A stretch of 64,000 nt of DNA from Streptomyces albiflavescens (GCF_014645835.1 NZ_BMMM01000007.1:24607-88606), one strand, 5' to 3'; positions 1-9,056 are shown, numbered from the stretch's first letter. Numbers and translations are program-made. Notes: a model not told the origin generated them from the letters alone.

Positions 1-1374
1 AAGCCCGCCGGGTCGTCGGACACCACGGATCTGGGGTACGCGGTGCGCGTGGTGCACGGCGGGACCTGGGGGTTCGCGTCGGGCGTGGATCTGACGATGG
101 ACGCCGCGGCGAAGGTGGCGTCGCAGGCCGTGGCGATGGCCAAGCTGTCCGCCCAGGTGATCAAGGCGGCCGGGTCCGCCGAACGCGTGGAGCTCGCGGA
201 CGAGCCGGTGCACGCCGAGAAGACATGGGTCTCCGCGTACGACATCGATCCCTTCTCCGTGCCGGACGAGGAGAAGGCGGGGCTGCTCACGGACTGGAGC
301 GCGCGGCTGCTGGCGGCCGACGGCGTCAATCACGTCGACGCCTCGCTGCTGACCGTGCACGAGAACAAGTTCTACGCCGACACCGCCGGGACCGTGACCA
401 CTCAGCAGCGCGTGCGGCTGCACCCCCAGCTCACCGCCGTCTCCGTCGACGAGTCCAGCGGCGAGTTCGACTCCATGCGGACCCTCGCGCCGCCGGTCGG
501 GCGCGGCTGGGAGTACCTGACGGGCACCGGCTGGGACTGGGAGTCCGAGCTCGGGCAGATCCCTGAGCTGCTGGCCGAGAAGATGCGGGCGCCGAGCGTC
601 GAGGCGGGCGTGTACGACCTCGTCGTCGACCCCTCCAACCTGTGGCTGACCATCCACGAGTCCATCGGCCATGCCACCGAGCTGGACCGGGCGCTCGGCT
701 ACGAGGCCGCGTACGCCGGGACCTCCTTCGCCACCTTCGACCAGCTGGGCAAGCTGAAGTACGGCTCCGAGATGATGAACGTCACCGGTGACCGGACCGC
801 CGAGCACGGCCTCGCGACCATCGGGTACGACGACGAGGGTGTGGCGGGGCAGTCCTGGGACCTCGTCAAGGACGGGACGCTCGTCGGCTACCAGCTGGAC
901 CGGCGCATCGCGAAGCTCACCGGCTTCGAGCGGTCCAACGGCTGCGCATACGCCGACTCCCCCGGGCATGTGCCCGTGCAGCGCATGGCCAATGTGTCCC
1001 TGCAGCCGGATCCGGCCGGGATGTCGACGGAGGACCTCATCGGGGGCGTCGACCGCGGCATCTATGTCGTCGGCGACCGGTCCTGGTCCATCGACATGCA
1101 GCGCTACAACTTCCAGTTCACCGGGCAGCGCTTCTTCAAGATCGAGAACGGCCGGATCACCGGTCAGCTGCGCGATGTCGCGTACCAGGCGACGACCACC
1201 GACTTCTGGGGTTCGATGGCCGCGCTGGGCGGCCCGCAGACGTATGTCCTGGGCGGTGCCTTCAACTGCGGCAAGGCCCAGCCGGGCCAGGTCGCGGCGG
1301 TCTCGCACGGCTGCCCGTCCGCCCTCTTCAAGGGTGTCAACATCCTCAACACGACCCAGGAGGCCGGTCGATGA
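1..1374 (+). CDS. tldD: TldD family metalloprotease, 5' end cut off by the window
   Basis: The reading frame is open to base 1 and the first residues (DLGYAVRVVHGG) belong to the family core, so the true start lies upstream; the GTG at 43 is internal. About 457 residues are visible of a usual ~500. TldD with PmbA/TldE forms a heterodimeric zinc protease that degrades unfolded or unstructured peptides and in some bacteria matures leader peptides of modified peptides. The zinc-site motif HESIGHATELD (HExxxH) is present, at about residue 206 counting from 43, as is the C-terminal region around GGAFNCGKAQPGQ. The stop overlaps the pmbA start as ATGA, so the two subunits are co-translated. Confidence 0.93.
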   Translation, partial: KPAGSSDTTDLGYAVRVVHGGTWGFASGVDLTMDAAAKVASQAVAMAKLSAQVIKAAGSAERVELADEPVHAEKTWVSAYDIDPFSVPDEEKAGLLTDWSARLLAADGVNHVDASLLTVHENKFYADTAGTVTTQQRVRLHPQLTAVSVDESSGEFDSMRTLAPPVGRGWEYLTGTGWDWESELGQIPELLAEKMRAPSVEAGVYDLVVDPSNLWLTIHESIGHATELDRALGYEAAYAGTSFATFDQLGKLKYGSEMMNVTGDRTAEHGLATIGYDDEGVAGQSWDLVKDGTLVGYQLDRRIAKLTGFERSNGCAYADSPGHVPVQRMANVSLQPDPAGMSTEDLIGGVDRGIYVVGDRSWSIDMQRYNFQFTGQRFFKIENGRITGQLRDVAYQATTTDFWGSMAALGGPQTYVLGGAFNCGKAQPGQVAAVSHGCPSALFKGVNILNTTQEAGR

Positions 1375-2765
1375 GCGCCCGTACGAACAAGCCGCACGAG
1401 GTCGTCGAGCGCGCCCTCGAACTCTCCCGCGCCGACGGCTGCGTGGTGATCGCCGACGAGGAGTCGACCGCCAACCTGCGCTGGGCCGGCAACGCGCTGA
1501 CCACGAACGGGGTCACGCGCGGGCGCACACTGACCGTGATCGCCACCGTCGACGGCCGCGAGGGCACGGCGTCCGGGGTCGTCTCGCGCTCGGCGGTGAC
1601 CGCCGACGAGCTGGAGCCGCTGGTGCGGGCCGCCGAAGCCGCCGCGCGCGGCGCCGGTCCCGCCGAGGACGCCCAGCCGCTGGTCACCGGCGTGCCGGAA
1701 TCCCCCGACTTCACGGACGCGCCCGCCGAGACCTCGTCCGCCGTCTTCGCGGACTTCGCGCCGGCGCTCGGCGAATCGTTCGCACGCGCGGGTGCGGGCG
1801 GCCGCGAGCTCTACGGGTTCGCCAACCACGAACTCGTCTCCAGCTATCTCGGTACGTCGACGGGGCTGCGCCTGCGGCACGACCAGCCCAAGGGCACGCT
1901 GGAGCTCAACGCCAAGTCGCCGGACCGTACGCGGTCGGCGTGGGCCGGGCGGTCCACGCGGGACTTCAAGGACGTCGACCCGGCGGCGCTGGACGCGGAG
2001 CTGGCCGTACGGCTCGGCTGGGCCGAGCGGCGCATCGACCTGCCCGCGGGGCGCTACGAGACGCTGCTGCCGCCGACCGCCGTCGCGGACCTGCTGATCT
2101 ACCAGATGTGGTCGGCGACGGCCCGGGACGCGGCGGAGGGCCGAACCGTCTTCAGCAAGCCCGGAGGCGGCACCCGTGTCGGCGAGAAGCTCACCGAACT
2201 GCCGCTGACGCTGCGCAGCGACCCGAACGAGCCGGGCCTGGAGACCGCCCCCTTCGTCCTCGCGCACTCCTCGGGCGACGACGCGTCCGTGTTCGACAAC
2301 GGACTGCCGCTCACGGCCACCGACTGGATCCGCGAGGGCGAGCTGAAGCACCTGTCGAGCACCCGGCACAGCGCGGGCCTGACCGGGCTTCCGGTGACGC
2401 CGTCGATCGGCAACCTCGTCCTGGACGGCGGCGCGGATCGTTCCCTGGAGGAGATGGTCGCCGCCACCGAGCGCGGTCTCCTGCTGACCTGCCTCTGGTA
2501 CATCCGCGAGGTCGACCCGGCGACGCTGCTGCTGACCGGGCTGACCCGGGACGGCGTCTACCTCGTCGAGAACGGCCAGGTCGTCGGCGAGGTGAACAAC
2601 TTCCGGTTCAACGAGTCGCCGGTGGACCTGCTGGGGCGGGCCACGGAGGCGGGGCGGACGGAAAAGACGCTGCCGCGGGAGTGGAGCGACTGGTTCACCA
2701 GGGCCGCGATGCCGGCCCTGCGGGTGCCGGACTTCAATATGAGCTCTGTCAGTCAGGGCGTATAA
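1371..2765 (+). CDS. pmbA: PmbA/TldE family metallopeptidase subunit
   Basis: 464 residues, the normal length for PmbA/TldE, partner of the upstream TldD. It lacks the HExxxH zinc motif, as expected because the metal and catalytic residues sit in TldD. The C-terminal block ILxDGGA...GLLLTCLWYIREV and the NFRFNESP stretch are typical of the family. ATG at 1371 overlaps the tldD stop by 4 bp. A short hairpin (6 bp arms, 2767-2772 and 2779-2784) lies just after the stop, before the tyrS ribosome binding site. Role in this organism is inferred from family only. Confidence 0.92.
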   Translation: MSARTNKPHEVVERALELSRADGCVVIADEESTANLRWAGNALTTNGVTRGRTLTVIATVDGREGTASGVVSRSAVTADELEPLVRAAEAAARGAGPAEDAQPLVTGVPESPDFTDAPAETSSAVFADFAPALGESFARAGAGGRELYGFANHELVSSYLGTSTGLRLRHDQPKGTLELNAKSPDRTRSAWAGRSTRDFKDVDPAALDAELAVRLGWAERRIDLPAGRYETLLPPTAVADLLIYQMWSATARDAAEGRTVFSKPGGGTRVGEKLTELPLTLRSDPNEPGLETAPFVLAHSSGDDASVFDNGLPLTATDWIREGELKHLSSTRHSAGLTGLPVTPSIGNLVLDGGADRSLEEMVAATERGLLLTCLWYIREVDPATLLLTGLTRDGVYLVENGQVVGEVNNFRFNESPVDLLGRATEAGRTEKTLPREWSDWFTRAAMPALRVPDFNMSSVSQGV

Positions 2766-2808
2766 CCTCGTACCTGATTACGAGACCACCGAAGGAGATA
2801 CGAGAACC

Positions 2809-4077
2809 GTGACGGATATCGTCGACGAGCTGAAGTGGCGGGGCCTGTTCGCCCTGTCCACTGACGAAGATGCTTTGCGCAAGGCGCTCGCGGACGGTCC
2901 CGTCACGTTCTATTGCGGCTTCGACCCGACCGCGGCCAGCCTGCACGTCGGCCACCTGGTGCAGGTCCTGACCATGCGCCGTCTTCAGCAGGCGGGCCTG
3001 CGCCCGCTCGCCCTGGTCGGCGGCGCGACGGGCCAGATCGGTGACCCGCGCCCGACGGCGGAGCGCACGCTGAACGATCCGGAGACGGTCGCGAACTGGG
3101 TGACCCGGCTGCGCTCTCAGATCGAGCCGTTCCTGTCCTTCGAGGGCGAGAACGCCGCGGTCATGGTGAACAACCTCGACTGGACGGCCGGTCTGTCGGC
3201 CATCGAGTTCCTGCGGGACATCGGCAAGCACTTCCGCGTCAACAAGATGCTGACGAAGGACTCCGTGGCCCGGCGCCTGGAGTCCGAGGAAGGCATCAGC
3301 TACACGGAGTTCAGCTACCAGCTGCTGCAGGGCATGGACTTCCTGGAGCTGTACCGGCGCTACGGCTGCACGTTGCAGCAGGGCGGCAGCGACCAGTGGG
3401 GCAACCTCACCGCGGGCCTCGATCTGATCCATCGCCTGGAGCCGCACGCCAATGTGCACGCACTGGCGACGCCGCTGATGACCAAGGCGGACGGCACCAA
3501 GTTCGGCAAGACCGAGGGCGGCGCCATCTGGCTCGACCCCGAGATGACGACGCCGTACGCGTTCTACCAGTTCTGGCTGAACGTGGACGACCGGGACGTC
3601 TCGACGTACATGCGGATCCTGTCCTTCAAGTCCCGCGAGGAACTCGAAGAGCTGGAGAAGCAGACCGAGGAGCGCCCCCAGGCCCGCGCCGCGCAGCGCG
3701 CGCTCGCCGAGGAACTGACGACGCTGGTGCACGGCGCCGACCAGACGGCCGCCGTGATCGCCGCGTCCAGGGCCCTCTTCGGCCAGGGCGAGCTGGCCGA
3801 GCTCGACGAGAGGACGCTGGCCGCGGCCCTCTCCGAGGTGCCGCACATCCAGGCCGCCGAGCTCGGCCCTGTCGTGGACCTCTTCGCGGAGGTCGGCCTG
3901 GTGGCGAGCAAGTCCGCCGCGCGCCGCACGGTCAAGGAGGGCGGGGCGTACGTGAACAACGTGAAGGTCGCCGCCGAGGACGCGACTCCCGCCAAGGAGG
4001 ACCTGCTGCACGGGCGCTGGCTGGTGCTGCGCCGGGGCAAGAAGAACCTGGCCGCGGTGGAGGTCACGGGCGGCTGA
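2809..4077 (+). CDS. tyrS: Tyrosyl-tRNA synthetase
   Basis: 422 residues, full length. Charges tRNA-Tyr with tyrosine in the cytoplasm. Class I signatures are visible: the HIGH-like HVGH at residues 46-49 and the KMSKS-like KFGKT at residues 231-235. The tyrosine/tRNA region YTEFSYQLLQGMDF follows family order and an S4 RNA-binding domain occupies the last ~65 residues (VASKSAARRTVKEGG). GTG start chosen because GAAGGAG lies 12 bases upstream. Only 43 bp separate it from pmbA, so it may be partly co-transcribed; that gap is too short for a T-box. Confidence 0.97.
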   Translation: MTDIVDELKWRGLFALSTDEDALRKALADGPVTFYCGFDPTAASLHVGHLVQVLTMRRLQQAGLRPLALVGGATGQIGDPRPTAERTLNDPETVANWVTRLRSQIEPFLSFEGENAAVMVNNLDWTAGLSAIEFLRDIGKHFRVNKMLTKDSVARRLESEEGISYTEFSYQLLQGMDFLELYRRYGCTLQQGGSDQWGNLTAGLDLIHRLEPHANVHALATPLMTKADGTKFGKTEGGAIWLDPEMTTPYAFYQFWLNVDDRDVSTYMRILSFKSREELEELEKQTEERPQARAAQRALAEELTTLVHGADQTAAVIAASRALFGQGELAELDERTLAAALSEVPHIQAAELGPVVDLFAEVGLVASKSAARRTVKEGGAYVNNVKVAAEDATPAKEDLLHGRWLVLRRGKKNLAAVEVTGG

Positions 4078-4092
4078 TCCCGAGCATGTGTG

Positions 4093-4124
4093 CAGGGGGC
4101 GGCGCCGTCACGGCCCGCCCCCTG
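4093..4124. terminator. Bidirectional hairpin terminator between tyrS and the GlsB-like gene
   Basis: Perfect 10 bp inverted repeat (4093-4102 with 4115-4124) and a nested GCCG/CGGC stem inside the loop. It sits between convergent genes, so it can end both transcripts. No U-tract, which is common for Streptomyces terminators. Confidence 0.75.
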
Positions 4125-4176
4125 AGTCATACCGCCACGTCTGCCGGTCGCAGCGCGGAACCTTCCGGTCGTGCCG

Positions 4177-4452
4177 TCAGGCCTGCACCTTCTTGCCCCG
4201 GATCGCCATGTAGAGCATGTCGCCCAGGAACACGATGATGATCGCGGCCACAAGCTGGAACAGATGCCGCGTCCAGTCGACGCCGCGGGTGGCGCCCACG
4301 CCGACCGCACGGGCGATCGCGTTGCCGACGATCGCGCCGAGGATGCCGAAGATGGTGGTCAGCCAGAGCGGGCTGTGCTGCTTTCCCGGGATAATCGCCT
4401 TGGCGATCAGGCCCAGCACGAACCCGACGATGATCGCCCACAACCAGCCCAT
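4177..4452 (-). CDS. GlsB/YeaQ/YmgE family small stress membrane protein
   Basis: 91 residues with three hydrophobic segments and the glycine-rich pattern GLIAKAIIPGK near residue 15 that marks the transglycosylase-associated (GlsB/YeaQ/YmgE) family. Members are inner-membrane proteins induced by stress; biochemical function is unknown. A strong ribosome binding site AGGAGG lies 5 bases before the ATG. Upstream there are two direct copies of AGTACGGC (4464-4471 and 4483-4490, 19 bases apart) that could be an activator or repressor site, but this is only a guess. Convergent with tyrS. Confidence 0.85.
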   Translation of the reverse strand: MGWLWAIIVGFVLGLIAKAIIPGKQHSPLWLTTIFGILGAIVGNAIARAVGVGATRGVDWTRHLFQLVAAIIIVFLGDMLYMAIRGKKVQA

Positions 4453-4697
4453 GTCTGCCTCCTAGTACGGCTCTGCGCGAGCAGTACGGCAAGTCTCGGC
4501 CTGTGCGCCATACGGCGCATGTCGGGCGGAGCCATACGCGGTACGACGCATCATGTCCGGCCGGTCAGGACATGACCCGGTCTCGAATGCGACGCAGCCG
4601 CGGCGTAACGTGGAACCTGTTCGGACCCGCTTCCTTGACCGGGTTCGGACCGGGTACGGACCGGGGAGCGTCCGACACAAGCGGGTGGTGGAACGTG

Positions 4698-5108
4698 ATG
4701 CGGAAGCACAGCAACGTCCAGGTCTTCCGGATCACGGGGGCCAGGCAGGGGCTCGACGAGGACGTACGGGGCAGGCAGCGCCGTTATGTCATCTCGATGT
4801 CCGTCCGCACGGTCGCCGTGATCCTCGCCGCCACACTGTGGAACGTCGAGCGGCATGTCGCCATCGTCGCGCTGGTGCTCGGGCTGGTTCTCCCCTACAT
4901 CGCCGTGGTGATCGCCAACGCGGGCCGTGAGAACGCGCCTTCGCTCCCCTCGACGTTCATCGCCGCCCCCACCCGTCCGATGATCGCTCCGCCGCGTGAG
5001 GACGGCTTCGCGGAATCCGTCTCGGAGGACGTCCCGGAAGATGCCGCGGCCTCCGCCGGGGACGCGCCTGCGGGGCACGCCGCGCGACCTGACGTGACCC
5101 CGTCCTGA
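4698..5108 (+). CDS. DUF3099 family two-helix membrane protein
   Basis: 136 residues. An N-terminal soluble stretch (QVFRITGARQGLDEDVRGRQ) precedes two membrane helices (about residues 38-52 and 56-75), then a Pro/Ala/Glu-rich cytoplasmic or external tail. This is the usual actinobacterial DUF3099 architecture; function unknown. ATG at 4698 is chosen because the longer frame upstream to 4503 has no family similarity and contains the promoter region. The upstream 245 bp hold degenerate repeats of GTTCGGACCGG and GTACGGACCGG but no gene. Confidence 0.75.
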   Translation: MRKHSNVQVFRITGARQGLDEDVRGRQRRYVISMSVRTVAVILAATLWNVERHVAIVALVLGLVLPYIAVVIANAGRENAPSLPSTFIAAPTRPMIAPPREDGFAESVSEDVPEDAAASAGDAPAGHAARPDVTPS

Positions 5109-5223
5109 CCACGGAGGATCCTCCGAAAGCGGAACCCGGCCGCGCACCAAGCTCAAGAAAAGCTCAGATCAATCATGTTGTTCCGGTGCCGGGCGACGGG
5201 TTACCCGTGACATACTTCGTATG

Positions 5224-5290
5224 CGCTCCGCATCCCCCGTCGGAGCGACAGACCGACGCCGGGCAGCTCCCCCCGTGGCTGCTCGGCGTC
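5224..5290. promoter_or_regulatory. Two consecutive hairpins ahead of the 84-residue protein gene
   Basis: First hairpin: 7 bp arms 5224-5230/5241-5247. Second: 13 bp arms 5255-5267/5278-5290 with one G-U pair, followed by GCCTTTTCGG. The second resembles a terminator or attenuator; it ends 29 bp before the GTG of the next gene. It may terminate the DUF3099 transcript, which stops at 5108, or form a structured 5' leader. Confidence 0.5.
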
Positions 5291-5319
5291 GCCTTTTCGG
5301 GGCCGTCTAGGGTTGAGTC

Positions 5320-5574
5320 GTGACTCTCCCGCTCCCCGATACCTCCCCCGTGACACCGCAGTGCTCGGCCAAGGGCTGCCGTGCCGATGCCGTGTGGGTG
5401 CTCGCCTGGAACAACCCGAAGCTGCACACACCGGAGCGTCGCAAGACGTGGCTCGCGTGTGAGGAGCACCGCGAGCATCTGTCCAAGTTCCTTGGTGTGC
5501 GCGGGTTCCTGAAGGACGTCATGAAGCTCGACGAGTGGGAGGACCGCCGGCCGCCGGAGTCCACCGAGGGTTAG
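5320..5574 (+). CDS. Conserved small Streptomyces protein of unknown function
   Basis: 84 residues, soluble. Two cysteines early (CSAKGC) and a third in LACEEHREHL suggest a small zinc-binding fold: C15, C20, C47 and nearby histidines. WNNPKLHTPERRKTW and KFLGVRGFLKDV look conserved from memory of actinobacterial homologues, which are sometimes labelled acetone carboxylase without support. GTG start directly follows the hairpin pair at 5224-5290 and no clear Shine-Dalgarno is visible, so the start is uncertain. Convergent with moaA. Confidence 0.7.
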   Translation: MTLPLPDTSPVTPQCSAKGCRADAVWVLAWNNPKLHTPERRKTWLACEEHREHLSKFLGVRGFLKDVMKLDEWEDRRPPESTEG

Positions 5575-5633
5575 CCCGGCCGCCGGAGTGCCGCGTGCGT
5601 TGGCGCAGCCGCCCGGGTCCCGCAAGGGTCGGC

Positions 5634-6623
5634 TCAGCCGCCGATCGCCGACATCGGGCGCTCCGGCTGCAGGAACGAGGGGTCGTCCAGCCCCGAGCCC
5701 GCCTTCTTGCCCCACATCGCGAGCCGCCATATGCGGGCGATCTCCTCGTCGGGGGCGTCCGAGCGCAGCGCGGCCCGCAGGTCGGTCTCCTCGGTGGCGA
5801 ACAGGCAGGTGCGGACCTGACCGTCGGCCGTCAGGCGCGTACGGTCGCAGGCCGAGCAGAACGGGCGGGTGACCGAGGCGATCACGCCGACGCGGTGCGG
5901 CCCGCCGTCGACGAGCCAGCGCTCGGCCGGGGCGGAGCCGCGCTCGTCGGCGCCCTCCTCGCTGAGCTCGAACCGCGTGCGCAGTGCGGCGAGGATGTCA
6001 CCGGCGGTGACCATGCCCTCGCGCTTCCAGCCGTGCTGGGCGTCCAGGGGCATCTGCTCGATGAAGCGGAGCTCGTAGTCGTGCTCCACCGCCCAGGCGA
6101 GCAGGTCCGGGGCCTCGTCGGCGTTCAGCCCCGGCATCAGGACCGAGTTGACCTTGACCGGTGTCAGGCCGACGTCGCGGGCGGCTTCAAGGCCCTCGAT
6201 GACGTCCTTGTGGCGGTCGCGGCGGGTGAGGGTCTTGAAGACGTCGGGGCGCAGGGTGTCCAGCGAGACGTTGACCCGGTCCAGACCCGCCGCCTTCAGG
6301 GCGGTCGCGGTGCGCTTGAGGCCGATGCCGTTGGTCGTCAGGGACATCCGGGGGCGCGGCTCCAGCGCGGCGACCCGCTCGACGATGCCCACGAGACCGG
6401 GGCGCAGCAGGGGCTCGCCGCCGGTGAAGCGGACCTCGGTGATGCCGAGGCGGGTGACGGCTATGTCGATGAGACGGACGATCTCGTCGTCCGTGAGCAG
6501 ATCGGGTTTGGCCAGCCACTGCAGGCCTTCTTCGGGCATGCAGTACGTACACCGCAGATTGCAGCGGTCCGTCAGCGAGACGCGCAGGTCGGTGGCCACT
6601 CGGCCGTAGGTGTCGATGAGCAT
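5634..6623 (-). CDS. moaA: GTP 3',8-cyclase MoaA (molybdenum cofactor biosynthesis)
   Basis: 329 residues, full length radical-SAM enzyme of the first step of molybdopterin synthesis. With MoaC it converts GTP to cyclic pyranopterin monophosphate. N-terminal [4Fe-4S] motif C21-x3-C25-x2-C28 (CNLRCTYC), SAM-binding GGEPLLRPG, C-terminal cluster motif C256-x2-C259-x13-C273, and the conserved GG C-terminus. The 5' region (6624-6723) holds the promoter. No other molybdopterin gene is in the window. Confidence 0.96.
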   Translation of the reverse strand: MLIDTYGRVATDLRVSLTDRCNLRCTYCMPEEGLQWLAKPDLLTDDEIVRLIDIAVTRLGITEVRFTGGEPLLRPGLVGIVERVAALEPRPRMSLTTNGIGLKRTATALKAAGLDRVNVSLDTLRPDVFKTLTRRDRHKDVIEGLEAARDVGLTPVKVNSVLMPGLNADEAPDLLAWAVEHDYELRFIEQMPLDAQHGWKREGMVTAGDILAALRTRFELSEEGADERGSAPAERWLVDGGPHRVGVIASVTRPFCSACDRTRLTADGQVRTCLFATEETDLRAALRSDAPDEEIARIWRLAMWGKKAGSGLDDPSFLQPERPMSAIGG

Positions 6624-6723
6624 CTAGGCCCCCTCCCTCGATCCGGATCACATCTTTCAGACACCTGCGAGCCTACGTGACGACACTGACATCGACATCG
6701 GCCGGATCACACGAGGTACGGCT

Positions 6724-6779
6724 CGGCCCCGTCGTAGGGACCTACCAGTAGTGATCTACCAGTGTCTACGACGGGGCCG
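6724..6779 (-). terminator. Terminator of the symporter operon
   Basis: Perfect 14 bp inverted repeat (6724-6737 with 6766-6779) with a 28-base loop, 15 bp past the symporter stop on the minus strand. The loop holds two copies of CTACCAGT. Confidence 0.75.
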
Positions 6780-6793
6780 TCGGCGGTGCGGAC

Positions 6794-8413
6794 TCAGTGC
6801 GCTCCCGTGCCCGTGAGGGACCGAACCTCCAGCTCGGCGTACTTGCCGGTGTCCGGCTCCTCCTTGGACAGGATCGTGCCCAGCCAGCCCAGCAGGAAGC
6901 CGACCGGGATCGAGATGATGCCCGGGTTCTCCAGCGCGAACCAGTGGAAGTCGACGTCCGGGAACATCGACGTGGGCTTGCCCGAGACGACCGGCGAAAA
7001 GAGCACCAGGCCGACCGCGGTGACCAGACCGCCGTAGATCGACCAGAGCGCGCCCTGCGTGGTGAACCGCTTCCAGAAGAGGCTGTAGAGGATCGTCGGC
7101 AGGTTGGCGGACGCGGCGACCGCGAAGGCGAGCGCGACCAGGCCGGCGACGTTCAGGTCACGGGCGAGGGCGCCCAGGCCGATGGAGATGGCACCGATGG
7201 CGATCGTCGCGTAGCGCGCGGCGCTGACCTCCTGTTTCTCGGTGGCCTGCCCCTTCTTGATGACGTTCGCGTAGATGTCGTGCGCGAACGAGGAGGACGA
7301 GGCCAGTGTCAGACCGGCGACCACCGCGAGGATCGTGGCAAAGGCGACGGCCGAGATGGAGGCGAGCAGGATGGCGCCCCAGTTGGAGTCGACGCCTCCC
7401 AGATGCAGCGCCAGGAGGGGTGCCGCCGTATTGCCCGCCTTGTTGGAGGCGACGATCTCCTCCGGTTTGATCAGCGCCGCGGCGCCGAAGCCCAGCGCGA
7501 GGGTCATCAGGTAGAAGCCGCCGATGAGGCCGATCGCCCAGTTCACCGACTTCCGCGCGGTCTTGGCCGTGGGCACGGTGTAGAAGCGGATCAGGATGTG
7601 CGGCAGGCCCGCGGTGCCCAGGACCAGCGCCATGCCCAGGGAGATGAAGTCCAGCTTGGTCGTGGACGTGGCGCCGTACTTGAGGCCGGGCTCCAGGAAG
7701 GGCGTGCCCTTGCCGCTGTTGTCGGCGGCCTTGCCGAGCAGGTCGGAGATGTTGAAGTTGAACTTCAGCATCACCAGGAAGGTGAGCAGCAGTGCGCCGA
7801 CGATCAACAGCACCGCCTTGACCATCTGGACCCAGGTGGTGCCCTTCATGCCGCCGATGGTGACGTACACGATCATCAGGACGCCGACGAGGGCGACGAT
7901 GCCGACCTTGCCGCCGTCGCTGGTGATGCCGAGGAGCAGCGAGACCAGGACGCCCGCACCCGCCATCTGGGCCAGCAGGTAGAAGATCGACACGACGATC
8001 GTGGAGGTGCCCGCGGCCGTTCGGACCGGGCGCTGGCGCATGCGGTACGCGAGGACGTCGCCCATCGTGTACCGGCCGGAGTTGCGCAGCGGCTCGGCGA
8101 CCAGGAGCAGGGCCACCAGCCACGCGACCAGGAACCCGATCGAGTACAGGAAGCCGTCGTACCCGAAGAGGGCGATCGCGCCCGCGATGCCCAGGAACGA
8201 CGCGGCGGACATGTAGTCGCCGGAGACGGCGAGGCCGTTCTGGAAGGCGGTGAACTGGCGGCCGCCGGCGTAGAAGTCGGCGGCGCTCTTGGTCTGGCGG
8301 CCCGCCCACACGGTGATGACCAGGGTCGCGGCGACGAACACCGCGAACAGGGTGATGATCAGCGGCCGGTGCTCGCTCGCCTCACCGGCGGCCAAGGTGA
8401 TCGCGGGGCTCAT
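6794..8413 (-). CDS. Sodium:solute symporter (SSS family, acetate permease ActP type)
   Basis: 539 residues, about 13 membrane helices, matching the ActP/monocarboxylate branch of the SSS family. The sodium-site region GLAVSGDYMSAASFLGIAG and the family signature region near GGMKGTTWVQMVKAVLL are present. Start at 8413 is chosen because it overlaps the DUF485 stop as ATGA and gives a normal N-terminus, whereas the longer frame runs into DUF485. Probably takes up acetate, pyruvate or propionate with Na+ or H+. Co-transcribed with the DUF485 gene, the usual partner. Confidence 0.9.
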   Translation of the reverse strand: MSPAITLAAGEASEHRPLIITLFAVFVAATLVITVWAGRQTKSAADFYAGGRQFTAFQNGLAVSGDYMSAASFLGIAGAIALFGYDGFLYSIGFLVAWLVALLLVAEPLRNSGRYTMGDVLAYRMRQRPVRTAAGTSTIVVSIFYLLAQMAGAGVLVSLLLGITSDGGKVGIVALVGVLMIVYVTIGGMKGTTWVQMVKAVLLIVGALLLTFLVMLKFNFNISDLLGKAADNSGKGTPFLEPGLKYGATSTTKLDFISLGMALVLGTAGLPHILIRFYTVPTAKTARKSVNWAIGLIGGFYLMTLALGFGAAALIKPEEIVASNKAGNTAAPLLALHLGGVDSNWGAILLASISAVAFATILAVVAGLTLASSSSFAHDIYANVIKKGQATEKQEVSAARYATIAIGAISIGLGALARDLNVAGLVALAFAVAASANLPTILYSLFWKRFTTQGALWSIYGGLVTAVGLVLFSPVVSGKPTSMFPDVDFHWFALENPGIISIPVGFLLGWLGTILSKEEPDTGKYAELEVRSLTGTGAH

Positions 8414-8853
8414 ACGTCGCCCTCCATCCGGGACTTGATGGCCTCGGCCTTGGGGTCGAGCTTCGCGGCGGCGTGCCGCGAGTACCACCAGGCGATGAGG
8501 AACGTGGTGAGGAACTGGCCGAGACCGAGCACCAGGGCGACATTGATGTTGCCGAACAACTTGGTGCCCATGAAGTCGCCCGCATAGTTCGAGAGCAGGA
8601 CATAGAGCAGGTACCAGGCGATGAAGGCGATGGTCAGCGGGAAGGCGAAGGAGCGGTAGGAGCGGCGCAGTTCACCGAACTCGGCGCCCTCCTGCACCTC
8701 GACGAACTCCTCGGTGGAGGGGAGTGGGGATCCGGCTTTCGAGGGTGGCGGTGCGTCGGTGGCCACGGTGTCTCCTCGCGATACGGGTGCGGTTGCGACG
8801 GTGGACGGGGGCGAGTCGGAGCTCGCGGACGGGGACGGCTCGGGTACGGACAT
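8410..8853 (-). CDS. DUF485 membrane protein, partner of the SSS symporter
   Basis: 147 residues: a ~55-residue Ser/Pro/Thr-rich N-terminal tail, then the DUF485 core with two membrane helices (FPLTIAFIAWYLLYVLLSNY and the stretch around VALVLGLGQFLTTFLIAWW). DUF485 proteins (YjcH type) are routinely encoded immediately before ActP-like symporters. First gene of the two-gene operon; ATG overlaps nothing upstream. A GTGA-N6-TCAC palindrome lies 18-31 bp before the start. Confidence 0.88.
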   Translation of the reverse strand: MSVPEPSPSASSDSPPSTVATAPVSRGDTVATDAPPPSKAGSPLPSTEEFVEVQEGAEFGELRRSYRSFAFPLTIAFIAWYLLYVLLSNYAGDFMGTKLFGNINVALVLGLGQFLTTFLIAWWYSRHAAAKLDPKAEAIKSRMEGDV

Positions 8854-8870
8854 GCGGTTCTGACCTCACA

Positions 8871-8884
8871 GTGATGCGGATCAC
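8871..8884. promoter_or_regulatory. CRP/FNR-like palindrome upstream of the symporter operon
   Basis: GTGATGCGGATCAC: perfect GTGAT/ATCAC arms, matching the half-sites of the CRP consensus (GTGA-N6-TCAC). Lies 18 bp upstream of the DUF485 start. A second inverted repeat, AGAAGT/ACTTCT, is at 8891-8911. Regulation by Crp is inference. Confidence 0.4.
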
Positions 8885-9027
8885 GTAACCAGAAGTGACG
8901 ATTCGACTTCTGTGCGTAATCCAGTAGGGGGCTCGATCGTCCTCGGGCTCCCTGCTCAAGGTCACGGCGCCACGCGTGGACCGGTTCAACTCCCCCGACT
9001 TCTTTCGGAAGTCATCGACGAAAGTCA

Positions 9028-9056
9028 TTGCTGGCCAGGTCGGACGGGGGATAGCT
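9028..9056 (+). promoter_or_regulatory. Candidate promoter of the first subtilase gene
   Basis: TTGCTG at 9028-9033 and ATAGCT at 9051-9056 with 17 bp spacing. Downstream, the 5' leader has an 8 bp hairpin (9083-9090/9104-9111) before the ATG at 9141. Confidence 0.35.

Noticed and set aside
2766..2808. T-box leader for tyrS
   Set aside because: Only 43 bp with one 6 bp hairpin; no T-box sequence or specifier loop.
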